A stretch of 37,001 nucleotides of DNA. Source: Saprospiraceae bacterium. Its GTDB lineage: Bacteria; Bacteroidota; Bacteroidia; Chitinophagales; Saprospiraceae. Location of the stretch: contig JAHDEL010000033.1 of NCBI GenBank assembly GCA_020628855.1, forward strand, positions 1-37,001, read 5' to 3'. Numbering within the stretch: position 1 is the stretch's first letter; every line of letters starts with the position of its first letter. Of this stretch, positions 1-8,108 are shown piece by piece. The position numbers were made by a program, and so were the translations under genes. The notes under the pieces are model-generated. The model was not told the origin of the DNA. It saw only the letters and a list, made by a program, of their open reading frames with translations, and ran no database searches.

Positions 1-1
1 T

Positions 2-55
2 CAGATAGATGACTACTTTAAGAAAGGCTTTGGTAAGCTTGTGATTATTCGATAA
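2..55 (+). CDS. 3' end of an unidentified gene (partial)
   Basis: An open frame runs in from the window edge and ends at TAA 53-55, giving about 17 C-terminal residues ending FGKLVIIR. It lies 39 bases before the WecF-like gene on the same strand, so it is probably the upstream member of the same cell-surface polysaccharide operon. Too little is visible to name it. The frame has no stop before position 53, and the codons look like ordinary coding sequence, but that is weak evidence over such a short stretch. Confidence 0.5.
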   Translation, partial: QIDDYFKKGFGKLVIIR

Positions 56-94
56 CAAAAGGGAAATCAGCGAAAGAGTTTCGAAAGGAAAGAA

Positions 95-1171
95 ATGTAC
101 TTATCTTTCCTCTTTATGCATATCCACGTAATCATAAGATCATCTGCATTCACGGACCCACTTTGCACACTTATCCGAGAGAAACAGAAAGGGGATTACG
201 CCATAATCGTTACTGACTCTTATCAAAGTATAGAGCTGCACTATAACAATACAGTCACGAGAATGCACTTGTTCCAAGTCAGTAAATGGATACAACAACA
301 AAACATTGGAACCGCCACTATTCATTTTCTATCAACTACAGCAGCCTACCTCATCAGAAGGCTTGATAAAAACACCACAGTCAATTGGCTAATATGGGGA
401 GGAGATCTCTATAACCTACCCAAAGTCAGAAAACATATCAAAGGTATTGCTCCAATAAGAGGAATTAAGGAGCGCATCAGCTACAAGCTACTTGAGTTAG
501 TCCTGCCAAGAATACAGAGGATCTTTGCAAATCCTGGTGATTTGCATGTATTGGATCAATACCTGAGGCTCAATGCCAAGAAATACACATTAAACTACCT
601 TCTGGACATTAATCACTTTCAATCTTTTGATCAATCACCAAGTAAAGTCATACTAATCGGCAACTCAGATGATCCAGCAAATAATCATCTAGAACTTTTA
701 CAGCGCCTTTCGATAAAAGTCGGAAAAACAACTAGAATATTAATGCCACTTTCAGGAGTGAGTAATAGCTATACAAAACAAATAGAACAATCAGCACAAG
801 AAAAATTTGAGAACGTTGAGATACTTGACAGGTTTGTTCCTTATGATGAATTTCATCAACTTTTAGGCAAGTGTTGTTCCCTAGTCTATGGTCATAGAAG
901 GCAGCAAGGAATGGCTACATTATTTCCTTTTCTGCTATCAGGGAGAAGGTGTTATTTTCCCAGAGAGAATCCATTCTACAAATTCCTAAAAGAAAATAAT
1001 TTCAATGTTTTCAATTTGGATGAAATTGATTTGAAATCCATCTTTTTGCCTTTATCAGAAAAGGAGAAAGCTCAAAACCTTACACTATTGACAAGCTATC
1101 TCAGCCAAGAAACAATAAGCAACCAGTGGGATTCTATTTTTGAAACAGAACTATCACCAAGTGCTAAATAG
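95..1171 (+). CDS. WecF-like glycosyltransferase (GT56, TDP-Fuc4NAc:lipid II transferase family)
   Basis: This 358-residue protein resembles the glycosyltransferase 56 family. The enterobacterial member WecF adds Fuc4NAc to lipid II of enterobacterial common antigen at the inner face of the inner membrane. Visible family marks are WGGDLY at residues 101-106 and GNSDDPANNH at about 189-198, the latter matching the GNS...N.H nucleotide-sugar-binding segment. The ATG at 95 has an AGGAAAG stretch just upstream; a second ATG at 116 would also leave the conserved N-terminal strand intact. The next gene, a flippase, overlaps its end, so the pair probably builds and exports a lipid-linked repeat unit. 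The sugar donor is unknown; a Fuc4NAc role is an analogy only. Confidence 0.8.
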   Translation: MYLSFLFMHIHVIIRSSAFTDPLCTLIREKQKGDYAIIVTDSYQSIELHYNNTVTRMHLFQVSKWIQQQNIGTATIHFLSTTAAYLIRRLDKNTTVNWLIWGGDLYNLPKVRKHIKGIAPIRGIKERISYKLLELVLPRIQRIFANPGDLHVLDQYLRLNAKKYTLNYLLDINHFQSFDQSPSKVILIGNSDDPANNHLELLQRLSIKVGKTTRILMPLSGVSNSYTKQIEQSAQEKFENVEILDRFVPYDEFHQLLGKCCSLVYGHRRQQGMATLFPFLLSGRRCYFPRENPFYKFLKENNFNVFNLDEIDLKSIFLPLSEKEKAQNLTLLTSYLSQETISNQWDSIFETELSPSAK

Positions 1172-2447
1172 ATTGTTATACACACCGGTCAGAAAAGCAT
1201 TTTATCAATTAGCCAAAGCTAATGTTGTAATTTTTTTCTGCCAACTTGTGTCGTTGTACATAATGACACAATACTATTCAAAACAACAAATAGCAGATCT
1301 GACAATTTTTGTTGCTGTTGTGTTTTTACTCAGCAAGTTTTCTAACCTGAAGCTTTTTGAAGGCATTATTCGAGAGACAAATCAAGAGGTAGCACAAAAG
1401 ACATTCCGCTCGGCAATGACATTATCACTTTTCTTAGCAGTAATGATCAGTGTTCTGTTTACACTGTGTAATCTATTTGGGCTACACTTTCATCTGTTTT
1501 ATGCTTTTGAAATTGGTTTTTGGATATTAATAGTCCTTTTTTCAATTCATTTAATTTGCACAAGTTTGCTACCAATAGTTTCAAGTTATCTCTTGAGAAA
1601 GGAGCAATTCACAGCATTGACAACAGGAAGGGTTATCAAAGGAATAATCCAAATAGCTTTGCTCATGGTATTCATAGAAACACTAGATAGTGGACTTATT
1701 GCAGCATTAGTTCTTAGCACAACTCTTCAACTTATAATAACACTTTTGCTTTCATCAGTTTACAAGGAAAAACTCTTTGTCTCTCTGCAACAAGTCAAAC
1801 AATCTGTAAAGGCCAACTCTGATCTCATTAAGTATACGTTGCCAACGAGCCTACTCCTTTCATTAAGAGAGAATGGAATTGTTCAGATTTTACAGATGAC
1901 TTTCGGAGAGGCAGCATTAGCCGCCTATGGGGTTGCAGACAGAATATTACGTATTCCTAGTAGTATCGTAGGAAGTGCGGCTTCAGAAACACTCTACAAA
2001 TATGGAAGTGATACATTCTTTATGCAATCACCCAACCTGTATTGGAGACAATTGAAAAGGGGATTCATAAGACTAGTTGGAGTCTTTACCTTGATAGCTA
2101 TTAGCTGTTTTTTACTTGCACACCCAGTGTTGTCTGGATTGTTTGATACCAAGTGGATAGATGCTGAGCAGATTCTGCGACACTATGCAATATGGATAAT
2201 CCCATTTTCCATACTAGCAATATTCAGAATTATCCCAGTAATGCTCAGACAACAGAGAATCTATTTTGTTCTGGAATTACTACTCTGTCTTGGGACCATA
2301 GTGCTAGTTTATTTAGCTTCAAAAACAACTTCCTTTGAGCAAACCCTTATGGTTAAATACCTGGTTGAAGCTTTTATAATGACCCTGCTTATTGGATATA
2401 TATTGGTCATGGTCTCTCGACAAACTAAATCAGAGAAAGCAGATTAA
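1140..2447 (+). CDS. Wzx-like polysaccharide flippase / MATE-like exporter
   Basis: A roughly 435-residue, very hydrophobic protein with about 12 predicted membrane-spanning stretches, of the size and pattern of polysaccharide-repeat flippases (Polysacc_synt/MVF superfamily). It would move a lipid-linked oligosaccharide across the inner membrane. It directly follows and overlaps the WecF-like transferase. No ATG occurs before the first membrane helix. Candidate starts are TTG 1140, GTG 1161 and TTG 1173; I give the longest form, and a start at 1161 is equally possible. The family is called from topology and context, since such exporters have few sequence motifs. Confidence 0.75.
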   Translation: MKQNYHQVLNRLLYTPVRKAFYQLAKANVVIFFCQLVSLYIMTQYYSKQQIADLTIFVAVVFLLSKFSNLKLFEGIIRETNQEVAQKTFRSAMTLSLFLAVMISVLFTLCNLFGLHFHLFYAFEIGFWILIVLFSIHLICTSLLPIVSSYLLRKEQFTALTTGRVIKGIIQIALLMVFIETLDSGLIAALVLSTTLQLIITLLLSSVYKEKLFVSLQQVKQSVKANSDLIKYTLPTSLLLSLRENGIVQILQMTFGEAALAAYGVADRILRIPSSIVGSAASETLYKYGSDTFFMQSPNLYWRQLKRGFIRLVGVFTLIAISCFLLAHPVLSGLFDTKWIDAEQILRHYAIWIIPFSILAIFRIIPVMLRQQRIYFVLELLLCLGTIVLVYLASKTTSFEQTLMVKYLVEAFIMTLLIGYILVMVSRQTKSEKAD

Positions 2448-2473
2448 TTTTTGGAACAGTTTATGAGACATAG

Positions 2474-2491
2474 CAAAGGACAAAACCTTTG
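2474..2491 (+). promoter_or_regulatory. Short hairpin just before the GCS2-CBS start codon
   Basis: CAAAGG (2474-2479) and CCTTTG (2486-2491) form a perfect 6-bp inverted repeat with a 6-base loop. It ends 5 bases before ATG 2497, inside the 49-base gap after the flippase gene. In RNA it would sit in the ribosome landing zone. It could also be chance in AT-rich DNA. Confidence 0.3.
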
Positions 2492-2496
2492 TACTG

Positions 2497-4425
2497 ATGG
2501 GCGAACAACGAGTATCCAAATTAAGTAATGTGAAAAACAAGCAGGTCTTCCTAAAGACCTTGCTAAATGATGTCAAAGCACTTTCCTATATGTTGGAGAA
2601 TGATTGGTTTGAGTCTGACATAGTTAGGATTGGTGCTGAGCAGGAGATGGTCTTAGTCGATACAAAAACCTATAGGCCAAATCTTATTGCAATGAAAGTG
2701 CTAAATAAGATGAAGAAAGACCCATGGGTAGAAACAGAGTTAGCTAAGTTTAACCTAGAGATTAATCTGAACCCACAAGTATTAAAATCTTCGTGCTTTA
2801 GTAAACTAGAAAAAGAAACTTGGACTAAACTTCAAAAGATACAAAAGACCATTGCAAAAATGGATACTTCTATCGCACTTACAGGAATTCTACCTACACT
2901 CGTAAAATCAGACTTAGACTTAAAAAACCTGACCCCAAAAAAGAGATATTTTGCACTTATGGAAGCCATCAATCAACAACTTATAGGCTCTGCTTATGAG
3001 TTGCGGATTGGAGGTATTGATGAATTATTGATCAAGCATGATAGCCCATTATTAGAGGCATGCAATACTAGTTTTCAAGTGCATCTTCAAATTGCTCCAG
3101 ATGATTTTGTGAAGTACTATAACATAGCGCAAACATTAGCAGGACCAACTATGTCTATTGCGGCTAACTCTCCAGTGGTGTTTGGCAAACGACTCTGGCA
3201 TGAGTCTCGAATCGCGATGTTCCAACAGTCTCTTGATACAAGGTCTACTAACGAATACATGCGAGAAAGAAGCCCTAGAGTACATTTTGGGAATGATTGG
3301 TTAAAGGAAAGCATTTTAGAGATTTATACCGAAGACATTGCCATGTTCAGACCATTAATATCACCAGATATTACAGAAGAAAGTCTGGATATGATTGCTA
3401 AAGGTAAAACGCCAAAGCTTACGGCTCTCCAAGTACATAACTCTACGGTATACAGGTGGAATAGACCATGTTATGGTATAAGCTCAAATGGCAAACCACA
3501 TCTTAGAATTGAAAATAGGGTGCTTCCTTCTGGTCCAACAGTTGCAGATGAAGTCGCAAACGCCTGCTTCTGGATAGGAACCATGAAAGGGATGGTTGAA
3601 GAATATGGAGACATTAGAGAGCATCTGACTTTTGATGACGTTAAAGACAATTTTGCTAAAGCAGCCCAATTTGGAATTGACACAACATTTAATTGGATAG
3701 GAGACAAGAAAATCTCAGCATGCAAACTCATTCTCAAAGAGTTGTTACCACTTGCAAGAAAGGGACTGAAAAAGTATAAAATAAAACAGGAGGATGTAGA
3801 TAGATATTTGGGTATCATTGAAGCAAGAGCGAAGAAGCATATCAATGGTGCAAGATGGCAACTCAGAGCCTATAGTGCACTTTGCGAAGAGACATCAAAG
3901 GACGAAGCCCTGACTGTGTTGACTCATGCCATCATTCAAAATCAAAAAGACAATACTCCAGTCCACCAATGGAAAGCGCCTAAGCTCTCAGACTTAAAAG
4001 AGTATAAACCAACTAACTTAAAAGTTTCTGAGTTTATGGACACACATCTGATTACAGTCCACAAACAAGATATCATTGACCTGGCAATTGACTTGTTTGA
4101 TTGGAAAGACATAGATTATTTACCTGTTGAAGAGAAGGGCAAATTTGTTGGCTTGTTATCATCTAAAGATGTACTAAACTACATGTCGTCTAAAAGAAAG
4201 AACAAGAAGATTATAACAGTAAAGGATGTAATGCAAAAAGATCCTGTAACGATATCTGCAGAAACAACAATACTGGAGGCAATGAAATTGATGAAAAAGC
4301 ACAAAACAGGTTGTCTACCGGTCGTGATAAAAGGTGAATTAGTAGGTGTAATCACAGAAAACCATTATATGAATATAACAAGTAGACTTATGGAAAGACT
4401 ACAATTAGAACTTGTTCATAAGTAA
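2497..4425 (+). CDS. Glutamate-cysteine-ligase-like (GCS2) enzyme fused to two CBS domains
   Basis: A 642-residue protein in two parts. Residues about 30-480 resemble the GCS2/YbdK carboxylate-amine ligase superfamily: IGAEQEMVLVD at about 45-55 is the ATP/metal-binding N-terminal strand typical of these ATP-grasp-like ligases, and NLEINLNP follows at about 85. Residues about 508-565 and 575-635 are two CBS repeats (each with a VxxxMxxxxxTV/IxxxxxIxxA pattern), which usually bind adenosine nucleotides and regulate the partner domain. The likely chemistry is ATP-dependent joining of glutamate, or a similar acid, to an amine; the substrate is not evident. The start is ATG 2497, as the nearby ATG 2463 is out of frame. 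A GT2 gene follows 5 bases after the stop. It sits in a surface-polysaccharide neighbourhood rather than beside glutathione genes. Confidence 0.8.
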   Translation: MGEQRVSKLSNVKNKQVFLKTLLNDVKALSYMLENDWFESDIVRIGAEQEMVLVDTKTYRPNLIAMKVLNKMKKDPWVETELAKFNLEINLNPQVLKSSCFSKLEKETWTKLQKIQKTIAKMDTSIALTGILPTLVKSDLDLKNLTPKKRYFALMEAINQQLIGSAYELRIGGIDELLIKHDSPLLEACNTSFQVHLQIAPDDFVKYYNIAQTLAGPTMSIAANSPVVFGKRLWHESRIAMFQQSLDTRSTNEYMRERSPRVHFGNDWLKESILEIYTEDIAMFRPLISPDITEESLDMIAKGKTPKLTALQVHNSTVYRWNRPCYGISSNGKPHLRIENRVLPSGPTVADEVANACFWIGTMKGMVEEYGDIREHLTFDDVKDNFAKAAQFGIDTTFNWIGDKKISACKLILKELLPLARKGLKKYKIKQEDVDRYLGIIEARAKKHINGARWQLRAYSALCEETSKDEALTVLTHAIIQNQKDNTPVHQWKAPKLSDLKEYKPTNLKVSEFMDTHLITVHKQDIIDLAIDLFDWKDIDYLPVEEKGKFVGLLSSKDVLNYMSSKRKNKKIITVKDVMQKDPVTISAETTILEAMKLMKKHKTGCLPVVIKGELVGVITENHYMNITSRLMERLQLELVHK

Positions 4426-4430
4426 GATCT

Positions 4431-5174
4431 ATGTACAAGCAAAAGAAAGTGGTTGTTGTCTTACCTGCTTACAACGCAGAGAAGACATTGAAGAAAACAT
4501 ATGATGAGATTCCTTTTCCTCTAGTTGACGAAGTAATTCTTTGCGATGATGCAAGTAGTGATGGAACAACTGCTCTTGCCAAAGAACTAGGTATACAGCA
4601 TATAATACAACACGAGAAAAACAAAGGTTATGGAGGGAATCAAAAATCTTTGTACAATAAAGCATTAGAAATCGGTGGGGATATAGTCATTATGCTTCAT
4701 CCAGATTATCAGTATACTCCTTTACTGATACCTTCAATCGTGAATATCATAGGGGAGGATCTGTTTCCAGTTGTACTTGGTTCAAGAATATTGGGAAAAG
4801 GAGCTCTGGCAGGAGGAATGCCTCTGTACAAATATATTGCAAATAGAGGGTTAACTTTCATACAGAACATCCTTGTTAACTATAAGCTATCAGAGTATCA
4901 CACAGGATATAGGGCTTTTAGCAAAACTGTTTTAGAGTCTGTCAATTACAATTCGAATAGTGATGATTTTATCTTTGATAATCAAATGTTGAGTCAGATC
5001 ATTATGAAAGACTTTCATATAGCAGAAGTAACATGTCCGACCAAATACTTTGAGGAAGCTTCTTCTATTAACTTAAGAAGAAGTACTAAATACGGACTCG
5101 GGGTGTTGTATGTTTCCACTCGCCATTTTCTTCATAAATGGAGCCCAATAAAATATCATATCTATTCTACTTAG
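4431..5174 (+). CDS. Family 2 glycosyltransferase (dolichyl-phosphate-mannose-synthase-like)
   Basis: A 247-residue GT-A fold transferase. The N-terminus VVVVLPAYNAEKTL (about 7-20), DEVILCDDASSDGT (about 33-46) and the later HPDYQY (about 86-91) correspond to the nucleotide-binding strand, the first Asp motif and a DxD-like motif of GT2 enzymes. There is no long C-terminal membrane region, so it is likely cytoplasmic or peripheral, acting on a polyprenyl-phosphate or lipid acceptor. It begins 5 bases after the GCS2-CBS gene and is probably co-transcribed with it. The sugar transferred cannot be read from the sequence. Confidence 0.88.
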   Translation: MYKQKKVVVVLPAYNAEKTLKKTYDEIPFPLVDEVILCDDASSDGTTALAKELGIQHIIQHEKNKGYGGNQKSLYNKALEIGGDIVIMLHPDYQYTPLLIPSIVNIIGEDLFPVVLGSRILGKGALAGGMPLYKYIANRGLTFIQNILVNYKLSEYHTGYRAFSKTVLESVNYNSNSDDFIFDNQMLSQIIMKDFHIAEVTCPTKYFEEASSINLRRSTKYGLGVLYVSTRHFLHKWSPIKYHIYST

Positions 5175-5211
5175 GTGAACCTAACAAGGGGTATCACGTT
5201 ATGTAACAAGT

Positions 5212-6228
5212 ATGTCTAAAGACCCAACGGCAGAGCAAAGAAAAAAGGATCATATACAATTGGCGTTTCAGTCAATTGTAGAAGGGCAAGACCCAAGGTT
5301 TTATTATGAGCCCATATTATCTGGTTTTCCTAAAGATGATAAAGCAGAAAGATTGGATTTTTGTGGCAAACAACTTCAGCATCCTCTGTGGATATCCAGC
5401 ATGACAGGGGGAACGGAGTATGCAGGCAAAATCAATAAGACCCTTGCACAAGCTTGTCATGCTTTTGGATTAGGGATGGGTCTGGGATCATGCAGACAAT
5501 TACTTGAGTCGGATAGTATGCTGAAGGATTTTGCAGTAAGAGACCATATGCCTAATAGTCCTTTGATTGCTAATCTTGGCATTGCCCAAATGCAAGAGTT
5601 AGAGGACCAAAAAGCCTTGGACAAAGTCAACAGTTTAGTTGACAAATTAGATGCAGATGGCTTATTTATTCATATTAATCCTTTACAAGAATGGACACAG
5701 CCGGAAGGAGATAGATACTATAGACCTCCAATCGAGACAATACAGCATTGTTTGGATGTCTTTGATTTTCCAATCTTAGTGAAAGAAGTAGGTCAGGGGA
5801 TGGGACCTGCAAGCTTAAGAGCATTGTTACATATGCCACTAGAAGCTATTGAACTAGGTGCACATGGAGGAACTAACTTTAGTTTGTTAGAACTTTTAAG
5901 GGGAAATGAAGTGAGAAAAAACTCTCTGAAGCCAGTTGTTAGCCTTGGACATTCAGCTAAAGAAATGACTCATCTAATCAATGCAATTACTCAAGAAAAG
6001 CCTGACAATATAAAGACAAAACGAGTGATCATTTCTGGAGGTGTCAAACATTTTCTGGATGGATATTACTTCATGGAGTTATGTAGAATGCCAGCGATGT
6101 ATGCCCAAGCTTCACCCATGCTCAAGCATGCATTAGAAGGTTACGATGCGCTCGAAGAATACATAAGGCTACAATTAGAAGGTCTTAAGATGAGCAACGC
6201 TTTTTTGACCCTAAAAGAAAAAGTCTAA
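5212..6228 (+). CDS. fni: Type 2 isopentenyl-diphosphate delta-isomerase
   Basis: A 338-residue FMN/NADPH-dependent IPP isomerase that interconverts isopentenyl and dimethylallyl diphosphate. Family marks are RKKDHI near residue 10, the flavin-binding SSMTGG at about 62-67, the active-site HINPLQEW at about 153-160 (His, Asn, Gln and Mg-binding Glu), and the Gly-rich GAHGGTN near 220. It is unrelated to the type 1 (Nudix) enzyme. The start is ATG 5212; an ATG at 5201 is followed at once by a stop. The HMG-CoA reductase gene begins 9 bases downstream, so both are probably in one operon serving the mevalonate pathway. Confidence 0.95.
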   Translation: MSKDPTAEQRKKDHIQLAFQSIVEGQDPRFYYEPILSGFPKDDKAERLDFCGKQLQHPLWISSMTGGTEYAGKINKTLAQACHAFGLGMGLGSCRQLLESDSMLKDFAVRDHMPNSPLIANLGIAQMQELEDQKALDKVNSLVDKLDADGLFIHINPLQEWTQPEGDRYYRPPIETIQHCLDVFDFPILVKEVGQGMGPASLRALLHMPLEAIELGAHGGTNFSLLELLRGNEVRKNSLKPVVSLGHSAKEMTHLINAITQEKPDNIKTKRVIISGGVKHFLDGYYFMELCRMPAMYAQASPMLKHALEGYDALEEYIRLQLEGLKMSNAFLTLKEKV

Positions 6229-6237
6229 ATTTGTCTG

Positions 6238-7572
6238 ATGTCTATAAAAGGAAGCATACAAGGCTTTTCGAAACTTTCGAAGAAAGAAAAAATTGCATGG
6301 GTAGTTGACCAATACTTAAATGGAGATACTCAAGCTTCTGAGGTGCTTTCTCAGCATTGGAACGTAGACGAGAAAATGCAACAAACATTTGATGGTTTCA
6401 GTGAAAACACACTATCTAACTATCATCTTCCTTACGGAATAGCACCTAATTTTTTGATCAATAACCAGTGGTATGCTGTACCAATGGTAACAGAAGAAAG
6501 TTCGGTAGTAGCTGCGGCATCAAGTGCTGCAAAGTACTGGTCAAAAAGAGGCGGAATACAGACAAAAGTATTAGGCGTCGAAAAAAAGGGACAGGTCAGC
6601 TTCACCTGGAGTGGTGGCCATTCGACACTAAAAGAACATTTTCCGCAAATAAGAACAGAACTACTCAAGGGTATTCAGCTCATTGAGTCAAATATGCAAA
6701 AGAGAGGAGGAGGAGTGAAGGATGTGGTACTGCTCTATTTAGGCGAACAACTGCATGACGTCTACCAGCTCAAAGCGACATTTGATACTTGTGATTCTAT
6801 GGGAGCTAACTTTATCAATACTTGTCTTGAGCAATTCGCTTCTACATTATCCAATTATGCACAAGCTAACTTAGCAGACCAAGGACGATTGGAAGTCATT
6901 ATGAGCATCCTTTCGAATTATACTGATAACTGTGTGGTAGAAGCTAGAGTCTCTTGTCCAATAGATGAGCTCAAAGTCAACAATGACCGAATTAACCATA
7001 AGAATCTTGCGAATAAGTTCAAGAAGGCTGTAGACATAGCTTGTCATGATTCCTATCGTGCAGTTACACACAATAAAGGCATATTTAATGGTATTGATGC
7101 TGTTGTCTTAGCCACAGGTAATGATTTTAGAGCAGTAGAAGCTTGCGGTCATGCTTATGCAAGCAGAACTGGCAAATACAGGAGTCTGAGTGAATGTACT
7201 ATTCATGAGGACCAATTCACTTTTACACTGACTCTACCACTTGCAATAGGAACAGTAGGAGGATTAACTTCTCTTCATCCTCTTGCAAAAATGTCTCTCA
7301 ATATTCTTGGCAAACCTAATGCTAAAGAGCTTATGCAAATCATTGCAGCGACAGGACTAGCACAGAATTTTGCTGCCGTAAAATCACTAGTTACTACGGG
7401 GATTCAACAAGGGCATATGAAAATGCATCTTCAGAATATATTCAATCAGCTTGGTGCAGATGATGAAGAGAAAGCATATCTCAATGAGCATCTTGATACA
7501 AGCAAGGTCTCGCATAGTGCAGTTAGACAATTATTAGATGCATACAGAACAGAAAGCTCTTCAAACGTATAG
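6238..7572 (+). CDS. mvaA: Hydroxymethylglutaryl-CoA reductase, class II (degradative-type family)
   Basis: A 444-residue class II HMG-CoA reductase that reduces HMG-CoA to mevalonate, or the reverse. The catalytic set seen in the Pseudomonas mevalonii enzyme is present: Glu in VTEESSVVAAAS (about 84), Lys in THNKGIFNG (about 278), Asp in ATGNDFRAVEA (about 295) and His in QQGHMKMH (about 394). DSMGANFINT (near 188) and GTVGG (near 340) are also conserved. The name 'degradative' comes from the family's founding member. Its position directly after the IPP isomerase favours a biosynthetic role here. A strong terminator follows 28 bases after the stop, ending the operon. Confidence 0.94.
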   Translation: MSIKGSIQGFSKLSKKEKIAWVVDQYLNGDTQASEVLSQHWNVDEKMQQTFDGFSENTLSNYHLPYGIAPNFLINNQWYAVPMVTEESSVVAAASSAAKYWSKRGGIQTKVLGVEKKGQVSFTWSGGHSTLKEHFPQIRTELLKGIQLIESNMQKRGGGVKDVVLLYLGEQLHDVYQLKATFDTCDSMGANFINTCLEQFASTLSNYAQANLADQGRLEVIMSILSNYTDNCVVEARVSCPIDELKVNNDRINHKNLANKFKKAVDIACHDSYRAVTHNKGIFNGIDAVVLATGNDFRAVEACGHAYASRTGKYRSLSECTIHEDQFTFTLTLPLAIGTVGGLTSLHPLAKMSLNILGKPNAKELMQIIAATGLAQNFAAVKSLVTTGIQQGHMKMHLQNIFNQLGADDEEKAYLNEHLDTSKVSHSAVRQLLDAYRTESSSNV

Positions 7573-7600
7573 TGAATAATAAGAGAGGTGCTTAATAATA

Positions 7601-7636
7601 AAAAAGGGTTGGAATTCTACATTCCAACCCTTTTTT
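7601..7636. terminator. Strong bidirectional rho-independent terminator
   Basis: The arm AAAAAGGGTTGGAAT (7601-7615), the loop TCTAC and the arm ATTCCAACCCTTTTT (7621-7635) pair perfectly over 15 bp. The T tract follows on both strands, so the hairpin can end the HMG-CoA reductase operon (+) and any minus-strand transcript from the short gene next to it. Confidence 0.92.
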
Positions 7637-7639
7637 CCA

Positions 7640-7747
7640 TTATCCCGGATAGCTCATTATCAGAAAGGCTAACAAAGCACAAAAAGTAACGAGAACAAAC
7701 CAAAAACGAGCATCCGAAAAAATCGACTCTTCATTTTTCTGAAGCAT
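7640..7747 (-). CDS. Possible 35-residue single-pass membrane protein
   Basis: On the minus strand, ATG at 7747 opens a 35-codon frame closed by TAA at 7642-7640, which directly abuts the bidirectional terminator. The N-terminal half is polar (MLQKNEESIFSD) and is followed by an aromatic/aliphatic stretch of about 20 residues beginning near RFWFVLV that would span a membrane, ending SYPG. This N-in, one-helix layout is common for real small bacterial proteins. No clear TAnnTTTG promoter or ribosome site is visible. I do not recognise a family. The terminator position and the clean hydrophobic profile are the reasons to list it. Confidence 0.45.
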   Translation of the reverse strand: MLQKNEESIFSDARFWFVLVTFCALLAFLIMSYPG

Positions 7748-8108
7748 AATGTGAATATGGTTTTGGTTATTAAAGCAGAAACTAGAATGATGCCTTCATC
7801 TTCTTATTTCGCTTCTGCATCTAATCACCCCTACTATGCCAAAAAGAATACCATAAGAAAAATGTCTAATACATGTTATACTGAAATCCCACAGTGATAT
7901 TCTTTAGAGATTTACATGGGATGCAAAAGCAAACTATAACTCGTTGAAAATCATAGGGGTAAGAAAAACATACATACACTTCTTTGTAATACATCTCAAA
8001 ATAAAATCTGGAAATTACCCAAATACTTTAGACGGGTTTCTACCTAAAGACTATAATGTGATTATTGAGAAAAGGACATATAATGAGTATGTTCTATGCT
8101 CTCTCTAT
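7748..8108. other. Gap without a recognisable gene
   Basis: About 360 bases separate the possible short gene from the Omp85-like gene. I see no convincing coding frame, RNA or repeat. The only longer plus-strand frame here begins with TTG at 7944 and runs into the antisense of the barrel gene, which argues against it. Its upstream part presumably holds the promoter of the short minus-strand gene, if that gene is real. Confidence 0.4.

Noticed and set aside
3471-3845. 124-codon minus-strand frame inside the GCS2-CBS gene
   Set aside because: It lies wholly antisense within a clear coding region and has no domain.
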